From: Haemophilus parainfluenzae
GTDB lineage: Bacteria > Pseudomonadota > Gammaproteobacteria > Enterobacterales > Pasteurellaceae
NCBI RefSeq assembly: GCF_003253005.1
Contig: NZ_QEPZ01000004.1
Location: 62,001 to 126,000 of the forward strand
DNA length: 64,000 bases
Direction of reading: 5' to 3'
The notes below the pieces were generated by a model that did not search any database, had not been told where the DNA came from, and was given only the letters and a program-made list of their open reading frames with translations. Positions 9,300-19,319 of this stretch are shown here, in pieces (position 1 is the stretch's first letter; each line of letters begins with the position of its first letter). A program made the translations under genes and the position numbers.

Positions 9300-9905
9300 T
9301 TAAAAATCAGGAAAACTCGAATTAAAGAACTGAAAAAGCCTTTGCCATTGGTCATCAAGCGGTGCTTTTATCGTGATTTTTTGCGAAGTTTTCGGATGAA
9401 CGAAACGCAAAAAATGCGAATGTAACATCAATCAATTTACGCCTGAGTGTTCACTTAAGGCACCGTTTTGATGTAAGTCACCATATTTAGTATCGCCCAT
9501 AATCAGGTGGAAAAGGTGCTTCAAGTGCCGTCTTAGCTGATGTTTTCGCCCCGTTTGCGGGAAAAGTTCGACCAATGAATAACGTGCCGTTTGATGCTTG
9601 CCCACAGGGTAAGGTATTTCCACTGCTGCTAAACTTTGATAATCGGTAATCGCCTCTTTCGATTCCTTTTCCTGCGAAAATTTATCCGCCACTTTATCTA
9701 AAATCACTTTGAGCGGATACGCTACTCTGGCTTGTCCTTGTAAATAACCTCGAACCACCGCCAAATAACCTTTTTCCATTTGATAATTTTCGAATAATTC
9801 ACACATCCTTTTCGCCATTTTGCTATTCAAGGCAAACAGCAATACGCCCGAGGTGGGGCGATCTAAACGGTGTAGCGGGAAAACATGCTGACCAATTTGA
9901 TCCCG
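9300..9905 (-). pseudogene. truC: Truncated and nonsense-mutated tRNA pseudouridine synthase C
   Basis: TruC makes pseudouridine 65 in tRNA. The remnant begins at RDQIGQHVFPLHRLDRPTSG, so the catalytic Asp of HRLD is kept, but the N-terminal ~60 residues are gone: the 5' end is replaced by estD sequence on the opposite strand at about 9905. Near the 3' end a TGA (about 9430) interrupts after EHSGVN; reading through gives LMLHSHFLRFVHPKTS and a natural-looking stop at 9300-9302. A longer open frame that reaches 9965 starts inside antisense estD and is not a real N-terminus. yoaH follows directly. Confidence 0.88.
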
Positions 9906-10532
9906 TATTCGGCAGACCATCAAGTGATTGTGGTTGCCCCCGATACCAGCCCTCGCGGAGAGCAAGTGCCGAACGATGTGGCTTACGATTTAGGGCAAGG
10001 TGCGGGCTTTTATCTTAATGCGACCGAGCAGCCTTGGGCGATGAATTATCAAATGTATGATTATATTTTGAACGAGTTGTCCCGTCTGATTGAGGAAAAT
10101 TTTCCTACCAACGGCAAACGTTCCATTATGGGACATTCAATGGGGGGACACGGTGCCTTGGTATTAGCATTACGAAACCGGGAACGTTATCAAAGTGTTT
10201 CTGCCTTTTCGTCCATTTTGTCGCCAAGTCTTGTGCCTTGGGGAGAAAAAGCTTTTACTGCTTATTTAGGGAAAGATTGTGAAAAATGGCAGCAATATGA
10301 TGCCAACTCGCTCATTCAACAAGGATATAAAGTGCAAGGTATGTGTATTGATCAGAGCTTGGAAGATGAGTTTTTGACAACATAATTACTTACCGAAGAT
10401 TTTATTGAAACCTGTCGTGCAGCAAATCAACCGCTCGATGTGCGTTTCCACAAAGGCTACGATCATAGCTATTACTTCATCGCCAGTTTTATTGGTTAGC
10501 ATATTGCCTATCATGAGGCATTTTTGAAGTAA
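9906..10532 (+). pseudogene. estD: Truncated S-formylglutathione hydrolase (estD/frmB remnant)
   Basis: The esterase that finishes formaldehyde oxidation by splitting S-formylglutathione. The remnant begins at SADHQVIVVAPDTSPRGE, lacking the first ~70 residues, and keeps the nucleophile elbow GHSMGGHGALVLALR. In-frame stops occur at 10383-10385 (after DEFLTT) and at about 10497, between the family segments LTEDFIETCRAANQPLDVRF, the catalytic His region GYDHSYYFIASFIG and HIAYHEAFLK. The natural stop is 10530-10532. Its normal upstream partner adhC lies 1.4 kb away, also broken. The join to truC is head to head at ~9905. Confidence 0.9.
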
Positions 10533-10535
10533 CCA

Positions 10536-10572
10536 AAAAAAGTGCGGTCAAAACTGACCGCACTTTTGTCTT
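10536..10572. terminator. Inverted uptake-sequence pair acting as terminator
   Basis: AAAAGTGCGGTCA and TGACCGCACTTTT (10538-10550 with 10555-10567) form a 13-bp stem with a 4-base loop and T runs on both sides. It separates the estD remnant from the convergent autotransporter gene. Confidence 0.9.
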
Positions 10573-10583
10573 ATTGAATATCG

Positions 10584-13500
10584 TTAAAAAGAGAAGCGTA
10601 ATTCTGCATTCACATTATTGGCTTTGGTATCGTGGTTGTAAGCACCTTGATAGCCCACTTTCACACTGAATGTCGGCGTGAATTGCGCTTGTAATGCCAC
10701 ACCTGTCGTGACGACATTTTTCAATTCTTTACCATAAAGATTCGCGACACCTTGATTATTGATTACCAAGCTGCCTTCAGCGGCTTTATCTTTATGGAAA
10801 CGATGATAAGCTACATCGCCTAATAGATTTAATTGAACGCCACCAATTGCAAATGGAATAGATGGACGTAAACCTACAGAGGTAATGATTAAATCACGAT
10901 TGTTGTCTTTTAACTGCACTTCGTCTTTTGTCATACCTTTGTTTTTGATATGCATATAGCTTACGCCAGCATAAGGTTCAATCGCAAAATGTTCCCCTTT
11001 TAAGCCAGTGTAGGCAAGTTCAGCAAAGACATTTTGTGTTTGGTTATGGCTTTTCACACCTTGTGCAAATTCAGCACGTTGTTCGTGTTTTCCCCAGCTT
11101 TGAATAAAGCCAATTTTTGGTGTTAATACGTTGAAACGATGTTCAGCTGTTAAGCCTAAATGTATAGCACGATCTTTCGAAGTGCGGTCAATTTTGTGGC
11201 TATTTTGTGTTGAGCCGACAAATACACCTAAATGTTTGTTTGTATCAATGGTTGCATCAATACCCACAAGTTGATTGTACGCATGGCTGCTTAAACTATC
11301 CGTGCTGAAGTGGGTGAAGGTGCCACTTGTCCAAATTTGTGTACCTGCATTAAGTTGAGCTCTTACTGCACCTGGTTGAGCAAGTTGCTGACGAATCAAT
11401 AAACCATTTAACACGTTGTGTTGTTGAGCTGCGAGATCTTCATCATAGCTTAAACGAGCAAAAGCTTGGCGAGCATTCTCTTTTGTTCCCCAAATAAGGC
11501 TTTGGTAAGCCGGTCTGTTTGTCGCTGCATCTAATGCATTGGCGATAGCCACTTCATTTTCAGTGGTTGCTGCAGATGAAAGGGCTTTTTTATGAACGGT
11601 TACTTTCAGCGTATTTGCATTACTTTCATTTTTAACGGCAAAGAAATCATAAGTGCGAGGTGTTTCAACTATCGCATTTTCAGCTCCTACAAATGAGCCA
11701 GTACCTTGTACTGACACTGCTTTTTGTGGATTTTGTTGTAATTGAGGCAGAATTTCTTCGTCAAATTTATTTGGCACTAAAATAGAGCCGTCGGCAAAGG
11801 TTGCATTGACGTTAGCAATACCATTATTCAGTAAGAAATGACCACCTTTTTCCACTGTTGCGGTAACCGTTTTCGCGGTGCTGGTTAAGGTTTTGGTGAC
11901 AAATCCATTATCACTTGGTTTAGTGACTTCTGCTTTCGGTAATACTTCCAATGTTGTACCTTGTTTCACAATAACTTGCTGTGTAGAACCAAGAGATTGA
12001 TTTAACCCTGAAAGCTGACCTTCATTCACAGTAATTTCACCAGTGAAGCTGTTATTACCGGTGAGGATTAAGGTGCCAGTCCCATTTTTAGTGAGTGCGC
12101 CAACATAGCCTTGTGCGGCACGTTCATTACGAGCGGCTTCACGCGCTAAACCTACTTGATATTCTGCTTTTTCTTCAGCTGTCGCTCCTGCATGATTTTG
12201 CATTAATGCTTGTAATTCAGCTTTGCGTGTTGTCCAAGTTGCCGCTTCAGCTTGATCTTCGACTTGACGTGTTTTGATGGCTTTATCGCTAATATCATTT
12301 GACCAAACATCATTTTGATTGAGGTTGATTTCCACGTTTCCTAAGAATTGACCTGGGCCAAACATGGCTTTGCCAAGATCTAAAATCCCCCACCCCCAAA
12401 CGTTACTCGGTATACCTTGTTCAGTTTCCCAACGTTCTAACGGTTTACCTTCAAGCCCTTTACGAAGCGTGGTTTGTCTTGCTGTGGTTAGCATGACATC
12501 ACGCGCTTGATTGGTTGTCATGTATGGATAGCGAGAAAGAATGACACCTAATGCACCACTTACGTGTGGGGCAGCCATTGAAGTACCACCAGCTGATTTG
12601 TAAATAGGGTCACCATAAGTATTGTTGTCTTGTAATTGAATGTAGGAGGAATAGATGTTGGCGGATGGAGCCGCAATCGTCCACCATTTTGAATGGCCGG
12701 CGAGGTTAAATTCTTGAATATCTGCGCCTGCTTTTTCATCACTCACATCTCCATTTGAGTCATTCGGATAGCCTTCACCGCCGACTTGACCGGTGACGTT
12801 TACCCAGTATTTTTCTGCATCAGGTCTGAAATAAGGCAACATCGCACGCGTAAAGGACTCAGCCATCATACTGCGGTTACCCGCGGTAAAGACTTGAATT
12901 ACTTGTTTATTTTTTGCCACTTCATAAGCCGCATCAACAAAGTTTTTCTCACCACTGGTCACAAATTGATAATAAGCTTTTTCAGCCTCGCCTAAGTTAC
13001 TTAAATAAATATGTGCCGCAGGACTGGAAATTGGCTCAGGTGCTTTTGGTACATCATAATATTGCACGCCATATTCAGGCACATCACGCCAATCATATTT
13101 TGGTTTATAGCCTAAGGCACCAGCAAAGGATGAATTGACACGACGGTTTGAACCCCAACTGTTATTAATCACTTTTGCTCCGGCATCTGCTAGGGCAGAG
13201 TAGCCTTGTAAGAAGAAACTATAGTCTTGATTTGGACCATAGGTCATGTTGTCGTTACCACCGGTATTAGCAGAATACAGATTAGCGCCGAATGCTACAC
13301 CGTGCATCTCGTTTCCATCACGCGTTGCCGCCATTGTCCCGCCAACATGGGTACCATGAGCATCATTGGTATATTTATGCCACGAGCCGTCAATATTGAA
13401 GGCTTCGCCTTTAGTGAAAATGCCATTATCTGTTTTATCAAAATTACGTTTGCCGTTTTTTACGGGTTCGTTTTTATTGATTGGGCCATTTCCCACCGAT

Positions 13501-13808
13501 GCATCGGGATAACGCATGCCATCTTTACTATAAGTCCCTTCTGTTTTTACAACGTGGATTCGACCGTCTTGAAATTCAGGGTGGTTTAATAGCACACCTG
13601 AATCCATCACGCCAATTTTTACGCCTGAACCATTAAAGCCAAGAGCATAAGCCGTGGAAGCATTCATTGAGGTTAAGCCCCAGTCTTTGAGGTATTCAGC
13701 GCTTTCCCAGCTTTTGGTATTACCTGCTTGGCCTTGTTCAGAATAAGCGGTTGCATTGGCGGCATACCAACCAACGAGTAATGCAAGTGCAGTTTTTTGA
13801 AGTTTCAT
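10584..13808 (-). CDS. Subtilisin-like (S8) serine protease autotransporter
   Basis: A 1074-residue type V secreted protease. A Sec signal peptide spans 1-21 (cut after ANATA), without the lipobox seen in NalP-type proteins. The S8 domain (~55-500) has the full triad: Asp69 (GVMDSGV), His151 (DAHGTHVGG) and Ser410 (GGTSMAAPHVSG), plus the oxyanion Asn311 (FTAGN). A passenger repeat with GTLILTGNNSFTG lies near 590, and the last ~280 residues form the beta-barrel, ending with the outer-membrane signature aromatic residue in RFSF. It resembles Ssa1/AasP-type proteins of Pasteurellaceae. I chose the ATG at 13808, which follows AAGGAAG; an in-frame ATG 63 bases upstream lacks a ribosome site and would mask the signal peptide. 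The divergent region to galE has a perfect CRP site. Likely role: processing or shedding surface proteins. Confidence 0.93.
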   Translation of the reverse strand: MKLQKTALALLVGWYAANATAYSEQGQAGNTKSWESAEYLKDWGLTSMNASTAYALGFNGSGVKIGVMDSGVLLNHPEFQDGRIHVVKTEGTYSKDGMRYPDASVGNGPINKNEPVKNGKRNFDKTDNGIFTKGEAFNIDGSWHKYTNDAHGTHVGGTMAATRDGNEMHGVAFGANLYSANTGGNDNMTYGPNQDYSFFLQGYSALADAGAKVINNSWGSNRRVNSSFAGALGYKPKYDWRDVPEYGVQYYDVPKAPEPISSPAAHIYLSNLGEAEKAYYQFVTSGEKNFVDAAYEVAKNKQVIQVFTAGNRSMMAESFTRAMLPYFRPDAEKYWVNVTGQVGGEGYPNDSNGDVSDEKAGADIQEFNLAGHSKWWTIAAPSANIYSSYIQLQDNNTYGDPIYKSAGGTSMAAPHVSGALGVILSRYPYMTTNQARDVMLTTARQTTLRKGLEGKPLERWETEQGIPSNVWGWGILDLGKAMFGPGQFLGNVEINLNQNDVWSNDISDKAIKTRQVEDQAEAATWTTRKAELQALMQNHAGATAEEKAEYQVGLAREAARNERAAQGYVGALTKNGTGTLILTGNNSFTGEITVNEGQLSGLNQSLGSTQQVIVKQGTTLEVLPKAEVTKPSDNGFVTKTLTSTAKTVTATVEKGGHFLLNNGIANVNATFADGSILVPNKFDEEILPQLQQNPQKAVSVQGTGSFVGAENAIVETPRTYDFFAVKNESNANTLKVTVHKKALSSAATTENEVAIANALDAATNRPAYQSLIWGTKENARQAFARLSYDEDLAAQQHNVLNGLLIRQQLAQPGAVRAQLNAGTQIWTSGTFTHFSTDSLSSHAYNQLVGIDATIDTNKHLGVFVGSTQNSHKIDRTSKDRAIHLGLTAEHRFNVLTPKIGFIQSWGKHEQRAEFAQGVKSHNQTQNVFAELAYTGLKGEHFAIEPYAGVSYMHIKNKGMTKDEVQLKDNNRDLIITSVGLRPSIPFAIGGVQLNLLGDVAYHRFHKDKAAEGSLVINNQGVANLYGKELKNVVTTGVALQAQFTPTFSVKVGYQGAYNHDTKANNVNAELRFSF

Positions 13809-13908
13809 GTTGTCTTCCTTTATCTTTTGATTTTCGTAGGCTATTATTCGCCTCATCGAGAGGTGCTTCAATGACCAAAATCAAATTCCTATAGAAAAAT
13901 GTTTATTC

Positions 13909-13924
13909 TGTGACAACGATCACA
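13909..13924. promoter_or_regulatory. Perfect CRP-binding site upstream of galE
   Basis: TGTGACAACGATCACA carries both consensus half sites TGTGA-N6-TCACA without mismatch. Its centre is ~72 bp before the predicted galE start of transcription, a standard class I position, and ~100 bp before the start codon of the divergent autotransporter gene, so it could serve either. Confidence 0.85.
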
Positions 13925-13973
13925 CCAAAGTGCGGTCAAAAGAGGGGATAAATTTATGTATCGTAGAAATCAA

Positions 13974-13982
13974 TGTTATAAT
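13974..13982 (+). promoter_or_regulatory. Extended -10 promoter of galE
   Basis: TGTTATAAT is an exact extended -10 element (TGnTATAAT) 31 bp before the galE ATG. No good -35 is visible, consistent with activation by CRP bound at 13909-13924. Confidence 0.75.
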
Positions 13983-14012
13983 TCGCGAACAAAAATAATT
14001 AAGGAGTAACTC

Positions 14013-15029
14013 ATGGCTATTTTAGTAACGGGTGGTGCTGGCTATATCGGTTCACACACCGTAGTGGAATTATTAAATGCAAATAAAGATGTCGTGGTAT
14101 TGGATAATTTATGCAATTCATCGCCAAAATCTTTAGAACGCGTCAAAGAAATCACGGGCAAAGACGTGAAATTTTATGAAGGCGATATTTTGGATCGTGC
14201 TTTATTACAAAAAATCTTTGCTGAAAACAGCATTCAATCGGTAATCCATTTTGCAGGTTTAAAAGCCGTGGGAGAAAGTGTCCAAAAACCCGCTGAATAC
14301 TACATGAATAACGTCGCAGGCACGATTGTTCTCATTCAAGAAATGAAAAAAGCAGGCGTGTGGAACTTTGTATTTAGTTCATCTGCAACGGTTTATGGTG
14401 ATCCGGAAATTATTCCAATTACAGAAGATTGCAAAGTGGGCGGTACAACCAACCCTTACGGAACCTCTAAATACATGGTGGAACAAATTCTGACCGATGT
14501 TGCGAAAGCTGAACCACAATTTAGCATGACGATTTTACGTTATTTCAATCCAGTAGGCGCTCACGCAAGCGGCTTGATTGGTGAAGATCCAAATGGTATT
14601 CCAAATAACTTATTACCTTACATCAGCCAAGTTGCGATCGGTAAATTACCGCAACTTTCGGTATTTGGTAGCGATTATGATACTCATGATGGCACAGGTG
14701 TACGTGATTATATTCACGTGGTGGATTTAGCGATTGGTCACTTAAAAGCATTAAATCGCCATGAAAATGACGCAGGTTTACACATTTATAACTTAGGTAC
14801 AGGTACCGGTTATTCTGTGCTTGATATGGTGAAAGCGTTTGAACAAGCGAACAATATCGAAATTCCGTATCGTCTTGTTGCGCGTCGTCCAGGCGATATT
14901 GCAACCTGCTATTCCGATCCAAGTCTTGCTGCAAAAGAGTTAAATTGGACAGCAGAACGTGGTCTTGAGCAAATGATGAAAGATACTTGGAATTGGCAAA
15001 AAAATAATCCGAAAGGATACCGAGATTAA
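14013..15029 (+). CDS. galE: UDP-glucose 4-epimerase
   Basis: Interconverts UDP-glucose and UDP-galactose with tightly bound NAD. In Haemophilus it feeds galactose into lipooligosaccharide as well as sugar catabolism. At 338 residues it equals E. coli GalE. It has the NAD fold GGAGYIGSH (7-15), the catalytic FSSSATVYG and YGTSKYMVE (Tyr-x-x-x-Lys) motifs, and [10 protein letters not shown]. The ATG at 14013 follows AAGGAG. It stands alone rather than with other gal genes, under a CRP site and extended -10 promoter, and ends at a hairpin. No oddities. Confidence 0.97.
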   Translation: MAILVTGGAGYIGSHTVVELLNANKDVVVLDNLCNSSPKSLERVKEITGKDVKFYEGDILDRALLQKIFAENSIQSVIHFAGLKAVGESVQKPAEYYMNNVAGTIVLIQEMKKAGVWNFVFSSSATVYGDPEIIPITEDCKVGGTTNPYGTSKYMVEQILTDVAKAEPQFSMTILRYFNPVGAHASGLIGEDPNGIPNNLLPYISQVAIGKLPQLSVFGSDYDTHDGTGVRDYIHVVDLAIGHLKALNRHENDAGLHIYNLGTGTGYSVLDMVKAFEQANNIEIPYRLVARRPGDIATCYSDPSLAAKELNWTAERGLEQMMKDTWNWQKNNPKGYRD

Positions 15030-15042
15030 TCTCACTCTTATT

Positions 15043-15075
15043 GGGCGGAGTATCATTCCGCCCTTAATATTTTAA
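15043..15075 (+). terminator. Terminator after galE
   Basis: The stem GGGCGGA/TCCGCCC (15043-15049 with 15057-15063) is followed by TTAATATTTTAAT, a mediocre T tract. Confidence 0.7.
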
Positions 15076-15109
15076 TCAGATAAAACACGCTCAAAAATAA
15101 CCGCACTTT

Positions 15110-16384
15110 ATGTCAGAACAATCCCTTTCTAGTCAAATATTTACCCGCAAAATGCTGATCTGTGTCTTCACTGGATTTAGTTCGGGTTTACCACTTTTCG
15201 TGTTATTGCAAATGTTGCCTGTATGGTTGACAGATAAAGGGCTTTCCGTTGAATTAATCGGTGCATTGACAGGGGTGATGGTGCCATATGGTTTGAAGTT
15301 TTTATGGGCGCCATTATTAGACCGCTATTTCCCGCATTTTTTAGGGCGTCGCCGTAGTTGGTTATTGATTTCTCAAATGGTTTTGCTGATTTCCCTTTAT
15401 GCGATAAGTCAGTTTGATCCCGTGGCTGAATTAAGTACAGTGGCTAAAATTGCCACATTCATTGCCTTTTTCTCAGCGACACAAGATATTGTACTCGATG
15501 CTTATCGTCGTGAAATTTTAACGGACAATGAATTAGGATTGGGAAACACCATTCATATCAATGCTTATCGTGTTGCAGGCTTAATTCCAGGTGGGCTATC
15601 GCTTTATTTAGCGACAATTTATCCATGGGAAACCGTCTTTTTATTGACCGCACTTTGTATGCTAGTGGGCATATTTATGACGCTCTTTTTAGCGAAAGAA
15701 CCAAACATTGCACAGGTCGATCGTGATCAACCTTTCTATATGGTGTTTTGGATACCGCTGAAAGAGTTCTTCCAACGTAAAGGTGTTGCCCAAGCGATCG
15801 GTTTTTTACTCTTTTTGTTCTTGTATAAATTTGGTGATTCATTTGCTACCACGTTACAAACGAAATTTGTCTATGACATGGGCTTTGAAAAAGAACATAT
15901 TGCGTTGGTGGTAAAAAGTACCTCACTTTGGGCAAGTATCTCAGCCGGTCTCGTGGGTGGCGTGATTATGTTGCGCTTAGGCATTAATCGTGCATTATGG
16001 GTATTTGGTTTTATCCAATTAATCACTATTGGTGGATTTATTTGGTTAGCGGCATTTGGGCATTTTGACCCAATTGGCGCCGCAGAACTTTGGAAATTAG
16101 GTTTCGTGATTGCGGGGGAATATATCGGTGTCGGTCTGGGTACTGCTGCCTTTGTCGCCTTTATGGCCCGTGAAACCAATCCACTTTATACTGCTACTCA
16201 GTTAGCCTTATTTACCAGTCTTTCTGCTTTACCGAGTAAAGGGCTTGGTATGTTATCGGGTTACTTGGTTAAGGCAGTAGGCTACTATCATTTTTTCTGG
16301 ATTTGTTTATTCCTCGCTATCCCAGGAATGATTTGTTTATTCTGGGTGGCACCATGGAATGAAAAAGGAAATGAAAAAGCTTAA
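15110..16384 (+). CDS. ampG: Muropeptide permease AmpG
   Basis: An inner-membrane MFS-type carrier that imports GlcNAc-anhydroMurNAc peptides released by wall turnover, the first step of peptidoglycan recycling; AmpD, also in this window, acts on the product. The 424 residues show about 12 hydrophobic segments and AmpG hallmarks: FSSGLPLFVLLQMLPVWL near the start, PYGLKFLWAPLLDRY, and FFSATQDIVLDAYRRE. It is shorter than E. coli AmpG (491) because the last two helices of that protein are absent, as is usual in this family branch. The start ATG at 15110 abuts an uptake sequence and has no clear ribosome site, so the exact start is less sure. Confidence 0.92.
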   Translation: MSEQSLSSQIFTRKMLICVFTGFSSGLPLFVLLQMLPVWLTDKGLSVELIGALTGVMVPYGLKFLWAPLLDRYFPHFLGRRRSWLLISQMVLLISLYAISQFDPVAELSTVAKIATFIAFFSATQDIVLDAYRREILTDNELGLGNTIHINAYRVAGLIPGGLSLYLATIYPWETVFLLTALCMLVGIFMTLFLAKEPNIAQVDRDQPFYMVFWIPLKEFFQRKGVAQAIGFLLFLFLYKFGDSFATTLQTKFVYDMGFEKEHIALVVKSTSLWASISAGLVGGVIMLRLGINRALWVFGFIQLITIGGFIWLAAFGHFDPIGAAELWKLGFVIAGEYIGVGLGTAAFVAFMARETNPLYTATQLALFTSLSALPSKGLGMLSGYLVKAVGYYHFFWICLFLAIPGMICLFWVAPWNEKGNEKA

Positions 16385-16443
16385 AATAAAATAAAGCGCG
16401 GTCAAAATTAACAGTAAAATCATTTGACCAAACAAGGCTTTAA

Positions 16444-17127
<684 letters not shown>

Positions 17128-17141
17128 AATAGACTGGAAAC

Positions 17142-17178
17142 TGACCGCACTTTGAAGATTAAAGTGCGGTTAATTTTT
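17142..17178 (+). terminator. Inverted uptake-sequence terminator after adk
   Basis: ACCGCACTTT and AAAGTGCGGT (17144-17153 with 17161-17170) pair around a 7-base loop, followed by TAATTTTT. Confidence 0.85.
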
Positions 17179-17224
17179 CAAAAGGATTTTGAGATCGTAA
17201 ATTGAGATCGTATTTGGGGACATT

Positions 17225-19249
17225 ATGAGCAAGAAAAGAACAATAGCATTGACGATTTCGGCTATCGCATTGGCACTTGGGATCGGCGCACAATTTTACA
17301 CCAATCATAAAATCGATCAGGTATTAAAAAATTTCCCTTATTCTTTGGATAACCAAGCAACATTAAATGTGACACAAACTGCGAAAAACTTTTTTATTCG
17401 AGAGTTAATCTTTAGTGTAAAAGATAGCGATGCGAAAAGCACAAATGTGATTTCAACTAAGCTCACCGCACTGCCTTTCTTCATTACAGCGGAGTCTCAG
17501 TTATCTGATCAATTAGTTCGTCAATTAAATAAAACATTAAATATCACGATTGATAAAAACACGATTAATAGTAAATTTTCGCCGGTAGGGGATTATTTAC
17601 AGTCTGATATTTTGACGGAATTCCGTGATTTTGCGAATAAGTCCCAAAACCTTTCTATTGGTCTTCATTTCTTAAAAAATAAAGAAGTTGAGCTAAAAAC
17701 AAACTTAAGTGGTTTTAATTACGATAAAGACACGAAACTTGAAGAAATTGAGGGTGAAGCTCGCCTTGTGCCTGTTGGAGCAAATCAATATGACCTATCA
17801 AGTATTGACTTAACCGCGAAAAATGCCGAAGTGGCATTGTTAAATGGGGAAAATACACATGTTTATTTTAAAAATGCCACTTATCATTTTGATGTGAAAC
17901 CTGGAGAATCAGATAAACGTGATCTAAGTACAAAATTTAGTAGTGATATTTTACGCATTGCCAATAAAAGCCGTACGACAGAAGAAAGCCAAGCAACAGC
18001 AGGTGGTTTGAATTTATTGATTAAACAAAATGGCGTGCCAAGTGCGGTCAATTTTCATCATGAATTTAAAAAATTAAGTGATGGCTCATTAGATATTAAA
18101 GACGGCGTCAATTTGTTAACGAAAATTTTTACACAAAACGATCGTTTTGATGGTTCATTATCGGTACTTTCTGTCAATGTGCCTAAAAATAATCAACCTT
18201 ACTTTAACTTACAAAATGCCAGTCTTGAACTTAAGTTGGCGAATACAGATTTAACCAAAGCCAATGTGGATTTCAAATTAAATGTTGAAAGTGTGAAACA
18301 AACTCCTGCCGATGAAGAGCGTAAATGGGAAGCTAAAGGCGGTAAAGTTAATATTCAGTTAGATGATTACAACGTGGCAAACGAATTGGCGTTTGTACCG
18401 TTTTTATTAGATGCTTTTGCTGAGAAAGAGGCACCGTCAAAAGACAATAAAGACTTCTTGAATGCCAAAGATAAATGGGTGAGAGAATTTAGTGGCAAAA
18501 CCAATATTGAGGCCGCATTAAAATCATTTAATATGGCCGATCTAGTGCTTGATGACGTATCAGCCAGTGATAAGACGGAAACATTAGACAATGATCAATA
18601 TAATGAACATATCACATTGTCTGCGAATAAAGCGAGTTACCCAAGTGCAGGTTTCGAATTTGAAAAATTAGCGGTTGATGCACCATTTAAAATTAATCAC
18701 AGCAAAGCGCATTTATCAGCAAGATTTTGCTCAGCACCGTTTTATGGGGCCTTATGCAGCACACATTTAACGTCAGCAACATTTGATAAATACATCAAAA
18801 ATTCATGGAAAGAGCTTGATTTAATTGTTGATAATGCAACGTTGAATTTAAATCTAAATACTTATCCAGAGACTAATGCTTATTCTGTTAAATTGGAAGT
18901 GAGTGGTATTGTGCCTCAAGTGCCCGAAGATGATTCATCAGACATGATTCCAGATAATATTGAAGGCACATTTAATCTGACATTAAGTAAAATGTTGTTT
19001 GATGATCAAAATGAAAAAGCCTTAGCCATTAAGGAAAATTCATACTTTTGGCAATATTTAAGTAGCTTTGTGAAACATGATGGAAAACTTCACCGAGAAT
19101 TTGTAGAAGAAGGTGATAATTACGTTTCTAGAGTGGAAAAAACGGAAAATGGCTACTTAATTAATGGTCGTACGCTTGAAGATCTTCGTCAAGAAAGCAT
19201 GATGGAGACTGATGAGGGCGAGGAAGGAAAGCCGGAAGCGACTGACTAG
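17225..19249 (+). CDS. DUF945 family protein, YdgA-like
   Basis: A 674-residue protein of the DUF945/YdgA type. An N-terminal signal anchor (~5-25, IALTISAIALALGIGAQFY) is followed by a large beta-rich periplasmic part with repeated DxxxxxLxLxVxS-like strands. The opening KIDQVLKNFPYSLDN is the family's usual post-anchor segment. E. coli YdgA has ~500 residues, so this is a long version. Two cysteines near 497 and 505 (FCSAPFYGALCS) could form a disulfide. The function is unknown; the family recalls AsmA-type envelope proteins in build. The ATG follows GGGGA. It stands alone between two uptake-sequence terminators. Confidence 0.82.
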   Translation: MSKKRTIALTISAIALALGIGAQFYTNHKIDQVLKNFPYSLDNQATLNVTQTAKNFFIRELIFSVKDSDAKSTNVISTKLTALPFFITAESQLSDQLVRQLNKTLNITIDKNTINSKFSPVGDYLQSDILTEFRDFANKSQNLSIGLHFLKNKEVELKTNLSGFNYDKDTKLEEIEGEARLVPVGANQYDLSSIDLTAKNAEVALLNGENTHVYFKNATYHFDVKPGESDKRDLSTKFSSDILRIANKSRTTEESQATAGGLNLLIKQNGVPSAVNFHHEFKKLSDGSLDIKDGVNLLTKIFTQNDRFDGSLSVLSVNVPKNNQPYFNLQNASLELKLANTDLTKANVDFKLNVESVKQTPADEERKWEAKGGKVNIQLDDYNVANELAFVPFLLDAFAEKEAPSKDNKDFLNAKDKWVREFSGKTNIEAALKSFNMADLVLDDVSASDKTETLDNDQYNEHITLSANKASYPSAGFEFEKLAVDAPFKINHSKAHLSARFCSAPFYGALCSTHLTSATFDKYIKNSWKELDLIVDNATLNLNLNTYPETNAYSVKLEVSGIVPQVPEDDSSDMIPDNIEGTFNLTLSKMLFDDQNEKALAIKENSYFWQYLSSFVKHDGKLHREFVEEGDNYVSRVEKTENGYLINGRTLEDLRQESMMETDEGEEGKPEATD

Positions 19250-19266
19250 CTGTAAAAGATAATATA

Positions 19267-19308
19267 AAAAATGACCGCACTTGAGATTAAAAGTGCGGTC
19301 ATTTTTTT
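19267..19308. terminator. Bidirectional uptake-sequence terminator
   Basis: AAAAATGACCGCACTT and AAGTGCGGTCATTTTT (19267-19282 with 19291-19306) form a 16-bp perfect stem with T runs on both strands. It ends the convergent YdgA-like gene and lipA. Confidence 0.93.
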
Positions 19309-19319
19309 AGCTGTTTTAA

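Noticed and set aside
9885-9965. N-terminal extension of truC on the minus strand
   Set aside because: The extra residues (MLSARAGIGGNHNH...) are antisense to estD; family homology begins only at RDQIGQ.
13809-13871. Longer start of the autotransporter at 13871
   Set aside because: It would put 21 polar residues before the signal peptide, and the ribosome site fits the ATG at 13808.
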